Positions 25,117 to 33,381 of a DNA stretch of 34,410 nt are shown here, in pieces. This DNA is from Bacillota bacterium (GTDB taxonomy: Bacteria > Bacillota > Clostridia > Christensenellales > CAG-138), in NCBI GenBank assembly GCA_023435025.1, contig JAEYSE010000010.1, positions 1 through 34,410 on the forward strand, written 5' to 3'. Below the pieces are notes generated by a model. It searched no databases, was not told the origin of the DNA, and saw nothing but the letters and a program-made list of their open reading frames with translations. Within the stretch, counting starts at the first letter, position 1; every line of letters starts with the position of its first letter. A program made the translations under genes and the position numbers.

Positions 25117-25677
25117 ATGAAAAGGTTCTTAAGTGTATTAAAGCCCGCACTCCTCTGCTTTGCGCTTCTGACGTTATTGTGTGGGGTTTTCTATACGGCG
25201 GCGGTCACAGGCGTAGCGCGACTCTTGTTTCCGGGTAAGGCGAACGGGAGCGTCATAACAGTCACATTAAAGGACGGTACGCAAAAGGAATATGGCTCCA
25301 GCCTGATCGCCCAGGAATTTTCTAAGACAGAGTATTTGATTGGGCGGCCGTTGGGTACGACCAATCTTTCCGCCACGAGCGAAGAACAAAAAGCGCTTGT
25401 GCAGGAGCGCATCGATTGGTGGCGCGCGTTTGATCCCGGCAATACGGCTAAAATCCCCTTGGATCTTGTCACGGCCTCGGGCAGCGGGGTGGACCCGCAT
25501 ATCACGCCCGAAGCCGCGGAATACCAAGTGAAGCGGGTGGCAGGTGCTAGGGGAATGGAGGAAGGCATGGTAAGAAGCGTTATCCGGCAACATACGAGTG
25601 GGCGGTTCTTAGGCATATTCGGAGAGCCTGCCGTCAATGTGCTGGAAGTAAATCTGGCATTGGACGGCTTGCTCTGA
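25117..25677 (+). CDS. kdpC: Potassium-transporting ATPase subunit KdpC
   Basis: This is a 186-residue subunit with one N-terminal membrane helix (about 9-35) and an extracytoplasmic domain. The family segments IGRPLGTTNLSATS, SGSGVDPHITPEAAEYQVKR and NVLEVNLALDGL are visible. ATG 25117 follows AAGGAG, 12 bp after kdpB. KdpC is needed for assembly and high-affinity function of KdpFABC. Confidence 0.95.
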   Translation: MKRFLSVLKPALLCFALLTLLCGVFYTAAVTGVARLLFPGKANGSVITVTLKDGTQKEYGSSLIAQEFSKTEYLIGRPLGTTNLSATSEEQKALVQERIDWWRAFDPGNTAKIPLDLVTASGSGVDPHITPEAAEYQVKRVAGARGMEEGMVRSVIRQHTSGRFLGIFGEPAVNVLEVNLALDGLL

Positions 25678-25726
25678 TTTCAATGCTATGGGCGCTGTAG
25701 TATAATCTCAATAGGATGGTGGTTGG

Positions 25727-28423
25727 ATGGAAAATCAGGAAAAACGTCCCGACCCGGATGCCATTTTGGACCAACTGCGCGGCGAACAGGAAGAGGGACA
25801 GGGCAAGCTGAAAATTTATTTTGGCTATGCTGCGGGCGTAGGGAAGACCTATGCCATGCTTGACGACGCGCGGGAGCAGTATAGAAGCGGCGTGGATGTA
25901 CTAGTTGGCTATGTGGAGCCCCACACAAGACCTGAAACCATGAAGCTTATGGAGGGGCTTCCTGCCTTGCAGTCCCGCACGATAGATTACCGAAATATCG
26001 AATTGAAGGAATTCGACCTCGACGCGGCTTTGCAGCGTAAGCCCAAACTGATATTGGTGGATGAGCTTGCCCACTCGAATGCCGAGGGCGTCCGTAACCG
26101 CAAGCGCTACCAGGATATTGAGGAACTTTTAAACGCCGGAATTGACGTGTACACCACCGTCAATGTCCAGCATATCGAAAGCCTCAACAACATCATTGAA
26201 GATATTACAAAGGTAAGCGTCCGGGAGACGGTACCGGATTTCATATTTGACCGGGCAGATACCGTCAAGCTTGTTGATATCGATCCGGACGAGCTTCTGC
26301 GTCGCTTTGAAGAGGGCAAAATCTACCGGCCGGAGCGTGCCCAGACGGCGCTCAGAAATTTTTTCACCAAGGAGAATTTGCGGCTTTTACGAGAGGTCGC
26401 AATACGCAAGGTTGCTGACAGAATAAGCCACGAAAACCATGAGCGACATCTTTCCGACAAGATGGCAAACGTCAAGCTGCTTGTCTGCATCGGTGCATCC
26501 CCATCATCCGCACGTTGCATTCGGTGGGCGGCGCGGGCGGCGGAGGCATTTCATGCGCCGTGGGCCGCTGTATATGTGGAAACGATCGAAAGCGAATACA
26601 TGACCAACACGCAAAAAAAGAATATCCGCGCCAATATGGAATTGGCAGAACAGATGGGGGCGGAGATTGTCACATTATCCGGCCATGATATTGCGGTTGC
26701 CGTGGCCGAATACGCCAAGCTATCCGGCATTACCAATATCGTGGTTGGCAAAAGCCGGAACAAAAAGACATTAAGAAGCCTCTTTGACATTGATTTTGAG
26801 GATAAGCTGATTTCCCTTTTGCCCAGCATAGAGGTGCACATCATCCCCGGGCAAAGCGCACGGCGCACCTATAAAAAGCCAAAGAAGTTTGAATGGCCGC
26901 ATCATTTCAGCCTGACATGGAAGGACGCTTTTAAAACACTGGGGTTTCTGGTTGCGGCCACGTTTCTTTCGTTTGGTCTGAGGTATCTTGACATTGGTGA
27001 TCAGAACTTGATCATGGTTTACATTCTTTCTGTACTGTTGGTATCGAGAGCCACGGAAGGATATCTATCCGGCATCATCGCCTCGGTGCTGAGCGTGCTG
27101 TGTTTTAACTTCTTTTTCACCACCCCATATTATACGTTCAACGCCATACAGCAGGGGTATCCCGTGACGTTTCTTATCATGCTGGTTGCCGCTTTGATTA
27201 CAAGCACCCTGACCGTAAAGATAAGGACGCAGGCGAGGCTTGCCGTCCAGCGGGAACGCCGGACGGACGTTTTGTATGAGATCAACAAAAAGCTCCTTGC
27301 TACGCGCGAGCTAAATAACATTGTGGAGCTGACCAACGAATACATCGTCAATCTCTTTGGCCGCTCCGTCATCCTATACACAATAGACCCCGAATTGGGC
27401 ACAAACGGCGATTTTCAGCAGGCGCAGGAGGAGGGGGACGCTTCCTTCTTACAGTCCGCGGATGAGCAGGCGGTTGCCCACTGGGTATTTGTCAACCAAA
27501 AGCATGCCGGCGCCGGGACAGATACGCTTATGGGGGCAGGCGCATTCTATCTCCCCGTAATCTCCGCACGCCGGGTTCTTGCGGTAATTGGGGTTTCCTG
27601 CCTGAAAGGAAGCTTGGATCACGCCAACCGCCTGTTCCTGAGGATGATTGCCTCCCAGCTCGCTATGGCGCTGGAGCGGCAGCGGCTTTCCGACCAGCAG
27701 CGTGAAATACTGGTAGAAGCAGAAAAGGAGAAAATGCGCAGCAACCTCCTGCGGGCTATTTCGCACGATCTCCGCACGCCCCTTGCTGGGATTTTAGGCG
27801 CCAGCGCCACCATCCGTGAAAACGGGAAGAGTCTGGATGACGCCACTCTGGATAAGCTTGTTGCAAGCATTCAGGAGGAATCCCAGTGGCTGATCCATAT
27901 TGTTGAAAATCTACTGTCGGTCACACGCATCAACGAAGGCGGAACGAAAGTGACAAAAACGCCGGAAGCGGCCGAAGAGGTGGTAGCCGAGGCTGTCGGC
28001 CGCGTGAAAAAACGGTTCCCTCAACGGGCAATCTCGGTACGTGTACCGGATGAGCTTCTGGAAGTACCCATGGATGCCACACTGATTGCGCAAGTACTCA
28101 TCAACCTTCTCGAAAACGCGGTGCAGCATTCTCCGGAAAGTTCTACCGTAACGGTAGAGCTCAGTGAAAAAGAGGATGCCGCAGTGTTTGAAGTGCTCGA
28201 TAGCGGCACGGGAATTCCCAAAGAAGATCTCCCATATTTATTTGAAAGTTACGTTCCTCACGGGAACAAACCTTCCGACGCTTCCCGGGGCATGGGGATT
28301 GGGCTTTCCATCTGCATGTCCATTATCAAGGCGCACAATGGGAAAATGGAGGCGGAAAATAGGGAAGCAGGAGGCGCGGTGTTCCGGTTTGCCCTGCCGC
28401 TGGAAAGGAGCAGACCCGTATGA
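25727..28423 (+). CDS. kdpD: Potassium-sensing histidine kinase KdpD
   Basis: This is an 898-residue sensor kinase of full KdpD architecture. The N-terminal KdpD domain carries Walker A in GYAAGVGKTYAML (about 33-45) and the Walker B-like ILVDELAHSN. A universal-stress-protein-like domain follows (about 245-370). Membrane helices are at about 400-495, then a GAF-like domain. The phospho-acceptor His680 is in AISHDLRTPL, and N, G1 and G2 boxes (INLLENAVQHS, DSGTGIPKED, GMGIGLSICMSI) complete the ATP-binding domain. It is 49 bp after kdpC and overlaps kdpE by 4 bp. It senses low K+ or turgor, and in several Bacillota the USP domain binds c-di-AMP, which is untested here. Confidence 0.96.
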   Translation: MENQEKRPDPDAILDQLRGEQEEGQGKLKIYFGYAAGVGKTYAMLDDAREQYRSGVDVLVGYVEPHTRPETMKLMEGLPALQSRTIDYRNIELKEFDLDAALQRKPKLILVDELAHSNAEGVRNRKRYQDIEELLNAGIDVYTTVNVQHIESLNNIIEDITKVSVRETVPDFIFDRADTVKLVDIDPDELLRRFEEGKIYRPERAQTALRNFFTKENLRLLREVAIRKVADRISHENHERHLSDKMANVKLLVCIGASPSSARCIRWAARAAEAFHAPWAAVYVETIESEYMTNTQKKNIRANMELAEQMGAEIVTLSGHDIAVAVAEYAKLSGITNIVVGKSRNKKTLRSLFDIDFEDKLISLLPSIEVHIIPGQSARRTYKKPKKFEWPHHFSLTWKDAFKTLGFLVAATFLSFGLRYLDIGDQNLIMVYILSVLLVSRATEGYLSGIIASVLSVLCFNFFFTTPYYTFNAIQQGYPVTFLIMLVAALITSTLTVKIRTQARLAVQRERRTDVLYEINKKLLATRELNNIVELTNEYIVNLFGRSVILYTIDPELGTNGDFQQAQEEGDASFLQSADEQAVAHWVFVNQKHAGAGTDTLMGAGAFYLPVISARRVLAVIGVSCLKGSLDHANRLFLRMIASQLAMALERQRLSDQQREILVEAEKEKMRSNLLRAISHDLRTPLAGILGASATIRENGKSLDDATLDKLVASIQEESQWLIHIVENLLSVTRINEGGTKVTKTPEAAEEVVAEAVGRVKKRFPQRAISVRVPDELLEVPMDATLIAQVLINLLENAVQHSPESSTVTVELSEKEDAAVFEVLDSGTGIPKEDLPYLFESYVPHGNKPSDASRGMGIGLSICMSIIKAHNGKMEAENREAGGAVFRFALPLERSRPV

Positions 28424-29121
28424 ACGTCAAACCGCTGATTTTGATTGTGGAGGACGACGAGACCATCGCAAGCTTTATTTCGGCCAATCTGACCGCCAAC
28501 AATTATAGCGTGGTCAAAACGTCGAAAGGGCGGGAAGCGATCGAACTCACCGCTTCCCATGTGCCTGATCTTATTCTGCTTGACCTGGGCTTGCCGGATA
28601 TGGATGGGATAGAGGTACTAAAGAGCATACGCAAATGGTCTCGCGTGCCGATCGTCATCGTGTCTGCACGTGGCTTTGAGCGTGAAAAGGTACAGGCTTT
28701 GGACCTTGACGCAGATGATTATATCGTAAAGCCTTTTGGAACATCCGAATTGCTCGCCAGAATTCGTACAGCGCTTAGACATAGTGCAAGGGTGGCGGAA
28801 GGGAACTCGTTATCTAGCCATGCCGTGAAGATTGGCGAACTGGAGATCGATTATAACAAGCGCGTCGTCACGCTTGCGGGGCAGAATATCCACCTGACGC
28901 CAATTGAATATAAGATAGTCGTACTGCTTTCCCAAAATGCCGGCAAGGTGCTCACCCATGATTTTATCATCCGGGAGATCTGGGGGCCTTACGCCAACGA
29001 AAGCCATACGCTGCGGGTCAATATGGCAAATATCCGCAGGAAGGTTGAAAAAAACCCGGGTGAACCCAAGTATATTCTGACTGAGATTGGAGTCGGTTAC
29101 CGGATGGTGGAGGAGGCATGA
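28420..29121 (+). CDS. kdpE: Response regulator KdpE
   Basis: This is a 233-residue OmpR/PhoB-class regulator. The receiver domain holds the acidic pair in VEDDE, the phosphorylated Asp55 in LILLDLGLPDMDG, and the conserved Lys in DYIVKPF. The C-terminal winged helix runs over about 130-230 (HLTPIEYKIVVLLSQNAGKVLTH). ATG 28420 follows GGAAAGGAG and overlaps the kdpD stop (ATGA). It is the likely activator of the promoter near 21020. Confidence 0.95.
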   Translation: MNVKPLILIVEDDETIASFISANLTANNYSVVKTSKGREAIELTASHVPDLILLDLGLPDMDGIEVLKSIRKWSRVPIVIVSARGFEREKVQALDLDADDYIVKPFGTSELLARIRTALRHSARVAEGNSLSSHAVKIGELEIDYNKRVVTLAGQNIHLTPIEYKIVVLLSQNAGKVLTHDFIIREIWGPYANESHTLRVNMANIRRKVEKNPGEPKYILTEIGVGYRMVEEA

Positions 29122-29139
29122 ATACGCTGTATGCGGGCG

Positions 29140-30546
29140 CTACTCCCCTTGCAGTATGGGGGTGTTCCCGTCCGGCAGCGAATCATGAAGCGGGCGTATC
29201 GTGGTACGGTATACGAATGCAAGTAAAAACATGCACAGTGTAAAGGCGATAAGCTCGGCAATGGGAAACGCAAACCAAACCGCTGAAAGCCCGAATAGCT
29301 TGGCCAAAACATAAGCAATGGGCAGAATGGCCAGAAGCTGCCGGGTCATGCTCATCAGCATGCTGAACGTGCCCCTTCCCACCGCTTGAAAAAACGTGGA
29401 GCAGGCGATACCTACCGCCGCGCCCGGAAAGCTCAGGCTGATGATTTTAAGCGCAGGCACGCCGATGCGCAGCATGTCCGGCGATGCCTCAAACAGCAGC
29501 AGCATGTCCCCGGCGAACAGTTGAAACAGCACGACGCCCAGACCCATAATTCCCATGCCGTACAGAATGGTGGTTTTGAGCGTATCCGTCACGCGCTTTT
29601 TCTGCCGTGCGCCGAAGTTGTAAGCGACTATGCTCAGCGCCGCGCCGTTTAGCGCGAACACGGGCATGAACAGAAAAGAGTTCATTTTGAAGTATACCCC
29701 AAGCACCGATACCGCCGTGGGCGTAAACAGTATGAGTATCTTATTCAACCCGAACGTCATCACCGTACCGATGGACTGCATCACGATGGAAGGCGCGCCG
29801 ACAGCGTAAATATCGCGGATCAGGCGCAAGCTTGGGCGAAAACCACGGATGTGAAGCTTGACTTCGTGATCCTTGAAAAAGATCAGGCAGAAGCTTAAGA
29901 GCATCCCCACCACTTGTCCAATCACGGTAGCGATCGCCGCACCCGAAATGCCCATGGCGGGAAAACCCAAATACCCGAATATCAGAATGGGGTCGAGTAT
30001 GATATTGGTTACCGCGCCCGCCAGCTGCATGAGCATGGGATAGAGCGTATTGCCCGTTGCCTGGAGGATGCGTTCGCAGCCGATCTGCAGAAATATGGCA
30101 AGGCAATACGTCATACAGATGGAAAGATAATCTACGCCGAAAGAAACGAGTTCAGGGTCAGAAGTAAACACCCGGAAAAACGGCTCCGTCAGCGTCAAAC
30201 CGAGCACGGTAAATACAAGCGCGCTCAACACCAACAGAAACAGCCCGTTGGATGCGCCAAGGTTTGCCTCTTCGTACCTCCGCTCGCCCAGACGGCGCGA
30301 AATCAGCGAATTCATGCCTACGCCGGTCCCGACGGCAACGGAGATCATCAGCATCTGTATCGGAAAAGCCAGCGACACCGCAGTGAGCGCATTTTCGCTT
30401 ACGCGCGCAACAAATATGCTGTCCACGATATTATAGCAAGCCTGTATGAACATGGAGATCATCACCGGCGCAGCCATGCCAATCAGCAGCCTACCTACCG
30501 GCAGAACCTCCATTTTATTCGGTACCCGCTTCGATTGCTGTTCCAT
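29140..30546 (-). CDS. MATE-family multidrug/sodium exporter
   Basis: This is a 468-residue membrane protein with about twelve hydrophobic helices in two similar halves; N-terminal PVGRLLIGMAAPVMISMFIQACYNIVDSIFVARV and later PAMGISGAAIATVIGQ are typical of the MATE/NorM/DinF group. ATG 30546 is preferred because the probable promoter (-10 at 30590-30585) puts transcription start near 30578, too close for the in-frame ATG at 30570 to have a leader. It is convergent with kdpE (18 bp apart) and divergent from the fatty-acid operon. MATE proteins export cationic compounds or metabolites using Na+ or H+ gradients; the substrate is unknown. Confidence 0.9.
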   Translation of the reverse strand: MEQQSKRVPNKMEVLPVGRLLIGMAAPVMISMFIQACYNIVDSIFVARVSENALTAVSLAFPIQMLMISVAVGTGVGMNSLISRRLGERRYEEANLGASNGLFLLVLSALVFTVLGLTLTEPFFRVFTSDPELVSFGVDYLSICMTYCLAIFLQIGCERILQATGNTLYPMLMQLAGAVTNIILDPILIFGYLGFPAMGISGAAIATVIGQVVGMLLSFCLIFFKDHEVKLHIRGFRPSLRLIRDIYAVGAPSIVMQSIGTVMTFGLNKILILFTPTAVSVLGVYFKMNSFLFMPVFALNGAALSIVAYNFGARQKKRVTDTLKTTILYGMGIMGLGVVLFQLFAGDMLLLFEASPDMLRIGVPALKIISLSFPGAAVGIACSTFFQAVGRGTFSMLMSMTRQLLAILPIAYVLAKLFGLSAVWFAFPIAELIAFTLCMFLLAFVYRTTIRPLHDSLPDGNTPILQGE

Positions 30547-30584
30547 CGTATCCCGCTTTCCTGCTTGCATTTGCCCAAGGAGTA

Positions 30585-30612
30585 ATTATACCACCAAACC
30601 CGTATAAAGCAA
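30585..30612 (-). promoter_or_regulatory. Putative promoter of the MATE gene
   Basis: On the minus strand, TTGCTT (30612-30607) and a perfect TATAAT (30590-30585) are 16 bp apart, with TG one base before the -10 (extended -10). The start would be near 30578, leaving about 30 nt before ATG 30546. Confidence 0.6.
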
Positions 30613-30648
30613 GCGCGCAAACTGCCCCGGGCAGTTGCACGCTTTTTT
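30613..30648 (+). terminator. Intrinsic terminator reading toward the fatty-acid operon
   Basis: A stem with core AACTGCC (30620-30626) and GGCAGTT (30630-30636) is extended by five more pairs on each side, with one bulge and one mismatch, and is followed by TTTTTT (30643-30648). It reads rightward, so it would block plus-strand readthrough before the fab promoter. On the minus strand it lies upstream of the MATE promoter. Confidence 0.7.
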
Positions 30649-30658
30649 CGTTTGTAGG

Positions 30659-30682
30659 ACATGTCACGCGGATTTGACATGT
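30659..30682. promoter_or_regulatory. Perfect inverted repeat upstream of the fab promoter
   Basis: ACATGTCA (30659-30666) and TGACATGT (30675-30682) are perfect inverted copies with an 8-bp spacer, ending 8 bp before the -35. No T-run follows, so a protein-binding site is more likely than a terminator. The binding protein is unknown. Confidence 0.5.
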
Positions 30683-30690
30683 TATGCCGC

Positions 30691-30719
30691 TTGACAACAT
30701 AGCATGGAACGACTATTAT
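30691..30719 (+). promoter_or_regulatory. Promoter of the fab operon
   Basis: A perfect -35 TTGACA (30691-30696) and TATTAT (30714-30719, 5/6) are separated by exactly 17 bp. Transcription would start near 30726, about 32 nt before the TTG start of the regulator gene. This is the strongest promoter sequence in the window. Confidence 0.8.
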
Positions 30720-30735
30720 TAGTTAGTCAATCTAA
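30719..30735. promoter_or_regulatory. Putative FabT operator over the fab transcription start
   Basis: The pseudo-palindrome TTAGTTAGTCAATCTAA matches itself in reverse complement at six of eight base pairs and is centred at 30727, on the inferred transcription start. Its place and size suit a MarR-family dimer and suggest autorepression by the first gene of the operon. Confidence 0.5.
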
Positions 30736-30757
30736 GTATTCGGGGAGGGTCAAACGC

Positions 30758-31216
30758 TTGGATGAGTTTTCAGCGCATTTGAACGAGCTGTTCGTAGACA
30801 CGTTCCGCAACATCCTTAAGGTAGAGGAAAAGACGCTCGAAAGCAGCGTCATGAATCTTACCATCAGCGAGCTGCATTTAATTGAATCCGTAGGCAAGTT
30901 TTCAGAAAGCGGAAGAACCATCAGCTCTATCGCGGAGGATCTGCATATTACGCTGCCCTCGGTGACGGTAGCAATCAACAAGCTCGCGGCAAAAGGCTAT
31001 GTGGAAAAGGTACGCGGAGAGGCGGACAGCCGGACGGTATATGTCAAGCTGACCAAAAGCGGCAAAAAGGCAGACGCCGCCCACCGTTACTTTCATGAAA
31101 ACATGGTCAGAAATGTTTTGCGCGAAATGAACGAGGAGGAGAAGCATGCGCTCTTAAAAGGCGTCATGAAGCTTAACGCGTTCTTCAAGGGCAAGATCAA
31201 AACTGTGGAGGCATAA
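30758..31216 (+). CDS. fabT: MarR-family regulator of fatty-acid synthesis (FabT-like)
   Basis: This is a 152-residue winged-helix protein. TTG 30758 is chosen as start because GGGGAGGG lies 8 nt upstream and the family begins at this point; the longer reading from ATG 30704 would start upstream of the transcription start. The DNA-binding part is ISSIAEDLHITLPSVTVAINKLAAKGYVEKVRGEADSRTVYVKLT, with the Asp-Arg wing of MarR proteins. Placement directly before fabH-acpP-fabK-fabD-fabG matches FabT of streptococci, which represses these genes when bound to acyl-ACP. The co-repressor here is inferred. It ends immediately before the fabH ATG. Confidence 0.82.
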   Translation: MDEFSAHLNELFVDTFRNILKVEEKTLESSVMNLTISELHLIESVGKFSESGRTISSIAEDLHITLPSVTVAINKLAAKGYVEKVRGEADSRTVYVKLTKSGKKADAAHRYFHENMVRNVLREMNEEEKHALLKGVMKLNAFFKGKIKTVEA

Positions 31217-32182
31217 ATGAGTTTCTCAATACTCGGTACCGGCAGCGCGTACCCGAAACGCGTTGTATCAAACGATGAACTTTCCACCATGGTGGATACA
31301 TCGGACGAGTGGATCCGCACCCGTACGGGTGTAAGCGAGCGGCGCATACTGACGGATGAAACATTGATTGACATCGCACGGTTAGCGGCTAGTCACGCGC
31401 TTGACGACGCGGGCATTACCGCAAGCGAACTGGATTTGATACTCTGCGCCACGATACGTAACGATTACATTACCCCCACGCTTGCATGCATGCTGCAGAA
31501 GGAACTGGGGGCAACCTGCCCTGCGATGGACGTCAACGCCGCATGTTCCGGGTTTTTGTACGCGATGGATGTGGCGGACGGTTATTTCGCGAGAAAACGC
31601 GTGAAAAAGGTGCTTGTTGTAGCGGCAGAAGCCATGAGCAAAATGGCGGACTGGACGGACAGGGCGACCTGCGTGCTGTTTGGGGATGCAGCGGGCGCCG
31701 CCGTCTTAGGGGAGGGGGAAGACCTTCTCTCCTTAAAGGTTACCGCGAGCGGCAACGACGAGCATCTTGTTATACCCAATGTGCAGGGAAACAGCCCGTT
31801 TTCCAATCAGCCGCGGCGCGACCCTTATGTGTATATGAACGGGCAGGAGGTATACAAGTTCGCGGTCTCCTCCATTTGTCAGGACCTGTCGGCCGTCATA
31901 TCCGCAGCGGGCTTAACGCCGGAGCAGATTCATCACGTGCTGCCGCATCAGGCAAACAGCCGCATCATAGAGGCGGCAAAAGGGCGGTTAAGTATCCCGG
32001 CGGACCGGTACCACATGAATATCTCGCGCTTTGGCAACACCTCCGCAGCGAGTATTCCGGTGCTAATGGATGAACTTAGCCGCGCGGGAGCATTCAAAAA
32101 GGGCGAATATCTGGCCTTAAGCGCATTCGGCGGGGGCTTCACAACCGGGGCCTGCGTGCTGCGCTGGTGCAAGGGGCAATAA
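31217..32182 (+). CDS. fabH: 3-oxoacyl-ACP synthase III (FabH)
   Basis: This is a 321-residue condensing enzyme starting fatty-acid synthesis from an acyl-CoA and malonyl-ACP. The catalytic triad is visible: Cys110 in NAACSGF, His244 in LPHQAN and Asn274 in GNTSAAS, close to E. coli Cys112, His244 and Asn274. DEWIRTRTGVSERR near residues 31-44 is the usual N-terminal motif. ATG 31217 follows GTGGAGG and touches the fabT stop, so translation is coupled. Confidence 0.97.
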   Translation: MSFSILGTGSAYPKRVVSNDELSTMVDTSDEWIRTRTGVSERRILTDETLIDIARLAASHALDDAGITASELDLILCATIRNDYITPTLACMLQKELGATCPAMDVNAACSGFLYAMDVADGYFARKRVKKVLVVAAEAMSKMADWTDRATCVLFGDAAGAAVLGEGEDLLSLKVTASGNDEHLVIPNVQGNSPFSNQPRRDPYVYMNGQEVYKFAVSSICQDLSAVISAAGLTPEQIHHVLPHQANSRIIEAAKGRLSIPADRYHMNISRFGNTSAASIPVLMDELSRAGAFKKGEYLALSAFGGGFTTGACVLRWCKGQ

Positions 32183-32200
32183 AAAATCAGGAGGCATTAT

Positions 32201-32440
32201 ATGATCTTCGAAAAAATCGTGAAAATCCTCAGGGACTATAAGGACGTAGAGGCGGGAGGCATTACGCCGGACACCACGTTTGAAGCGCTGGGTCTCGATT
32301 CGCTCGACCGTGTGGAACTCGCCATGAGCGTGGAAGAGGAGTTTTCCATCCAGCTCGAGTTGACGGAGGGCATGCGTACCGTGCAGGGTCTTGTCGACGC
32401 CATCGAGGAGCAGTTAAAGCTTAAGGAGAACAACGCATGA
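32201..32440 (+). CDS. acpP: Acyl carrier protein
   Basis: This is a 79-residue acidic protein. Ser34 in GLDSLDRVEL is the site for the phosphopantetheine arm. AGGAGG precedes ATG 32201. It carries growing acyl chains between the enzymes of this operon and overlaps fabK by 4 bp (ATGA). Confidence 0.96.
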   Translation: MIFEKIVKILRDYKDVEAGGITPDTTFEALGLDSLDRVELAMSVEEEFSIQLELTEGMRTVQGLVDAIEEQLKLKENNA

Positions 32441-33381
32441 AGACCCCGCTGTGCAGCCTTCTGGGCATAGAATACCCTGTGCTACAGGGCGGCATGGCCT
32501 GGGTGGCGGATGCTTCCCTAGCTTCCGCCGTCAGCAACGGGGGCGGCCTTGGCATTGTTTCCGCCATGAACGCGGACGCAGACTGGCTGCGCAATGAAAT
32601 CCGCAATGCCCGCGCCCGCACGGCAAAACCCTTCGGCGTAAACATCATGCTGATGAGCCCGTATGTGGAAGAAGTGGCGCGGGTGGTCATAGAGGAGCGC
32701 GTTCCTGTGGTGACAACGGGTGCCGGCAATCCCTCCCGGTTCATGGGTGCCTGGATTGACGCTGGCATCAAGGTTATTCCCGTGGTGCCATCAACCGCCG
32801 TAGCCAAGCTTGTAGCACGCAGCGGCGCAAGCGCGGTGATTGCCGAAGGCGGGGAAAGCGGCGGCCATGTGGGGGATTTGACCACCATGGTGCTCGTTCC
32901 CCAGGTGTGCGACGCGGTGGATATCCCCGTGATCGCCGCTGGCGGCATTGCGGACGGCAGGGGCGTTGCGGCTGCGTTCATGCTTGGCGCGGTGGGCGTG
33001 CAACTGGGCACAAGGTTCTTAGTTGCCAACGAGTGCACAATCCACCAAAACTACAAGGACCGCGTCCTGCAGGCCAAGGATATTGATACCGCCACGGCAG
33101 GCAAGCGTCTTGGGCACCCGGTGCGCGCGATCAAAAACCAGTTTATGCGCGAGTTCATTCGCCGCGAATACGACAGCTCTATCCCGAACGAGGAGTTGGA
33201 GAAGTATGGCGCTGGTGCATTGCGCCTTGCCGCCCGCGAAGGCGATATGAAAAACGGCAGCGTCATGGCGGGGCAATCTGCCGCCATGGTGAGTAAGGAG
33301 CAGCCCGCGTGCGACATCATACGGGAGCTGATGGACGAAGCGGAAACGCTGTTAAAGGGAGCCTGCAAATGGGTAATGTAG
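32437..33381 (+). CDS. fabK: Enoyl-ACP reductase II (FabK)
   Basis: This is a 314-residue FMN-dependent enzyme of the nitronate monooxygenase/FabK TIM-barrel family. Visible segments are PVLQGGMAWVADASLASAVSNGGG (about 10-33), VVTTGAGNP, AEGGESGGHVGDLTTMVLVPQV (about 133-154) and VIAAGGIADGRG. It does the last reduction of each elongation cycle, replacing FabI. Position between acpP and fabD is the standard FabK context and argues against a nitronate monooxygenase. RBS is AAGGAG. Confidence 0.94.
   Translation: MKTPLCSLLGIEYPVLQGGMAWVADASLASAVSNGGGLGIVSAMNADADWLRNEIRNARARTAKPFGVNIMLMSPYVEEVARVVIEERVPVVTTGAGNPSRFMGAWIDAGIKVIPVVPSTAVAKLVARSGASAVIAEGGESGGHVGDLTTMVLVPQVCDAVDIPVIAAGGIADGRGVAAAFMLGAVGVQLGTRFLVANECTIHQNYKDRVLQAKDIDTATAGKRLGHPVRAIKNQFMREFIRREYDSSIPNEELEKYGAGALRLAAREGDMKNGSVMAGQSAAMVSKEQPACDIIRELMDEAETLLKGACKWVM

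Noticed and set aside
29140..29170. CCCC/GGGG hairpin at the kdpE-MATE junction as terminator
   Set aside because: The stem is only four or five base pairs with a long loop and no T-run, and it lies inside the MATE coding end.
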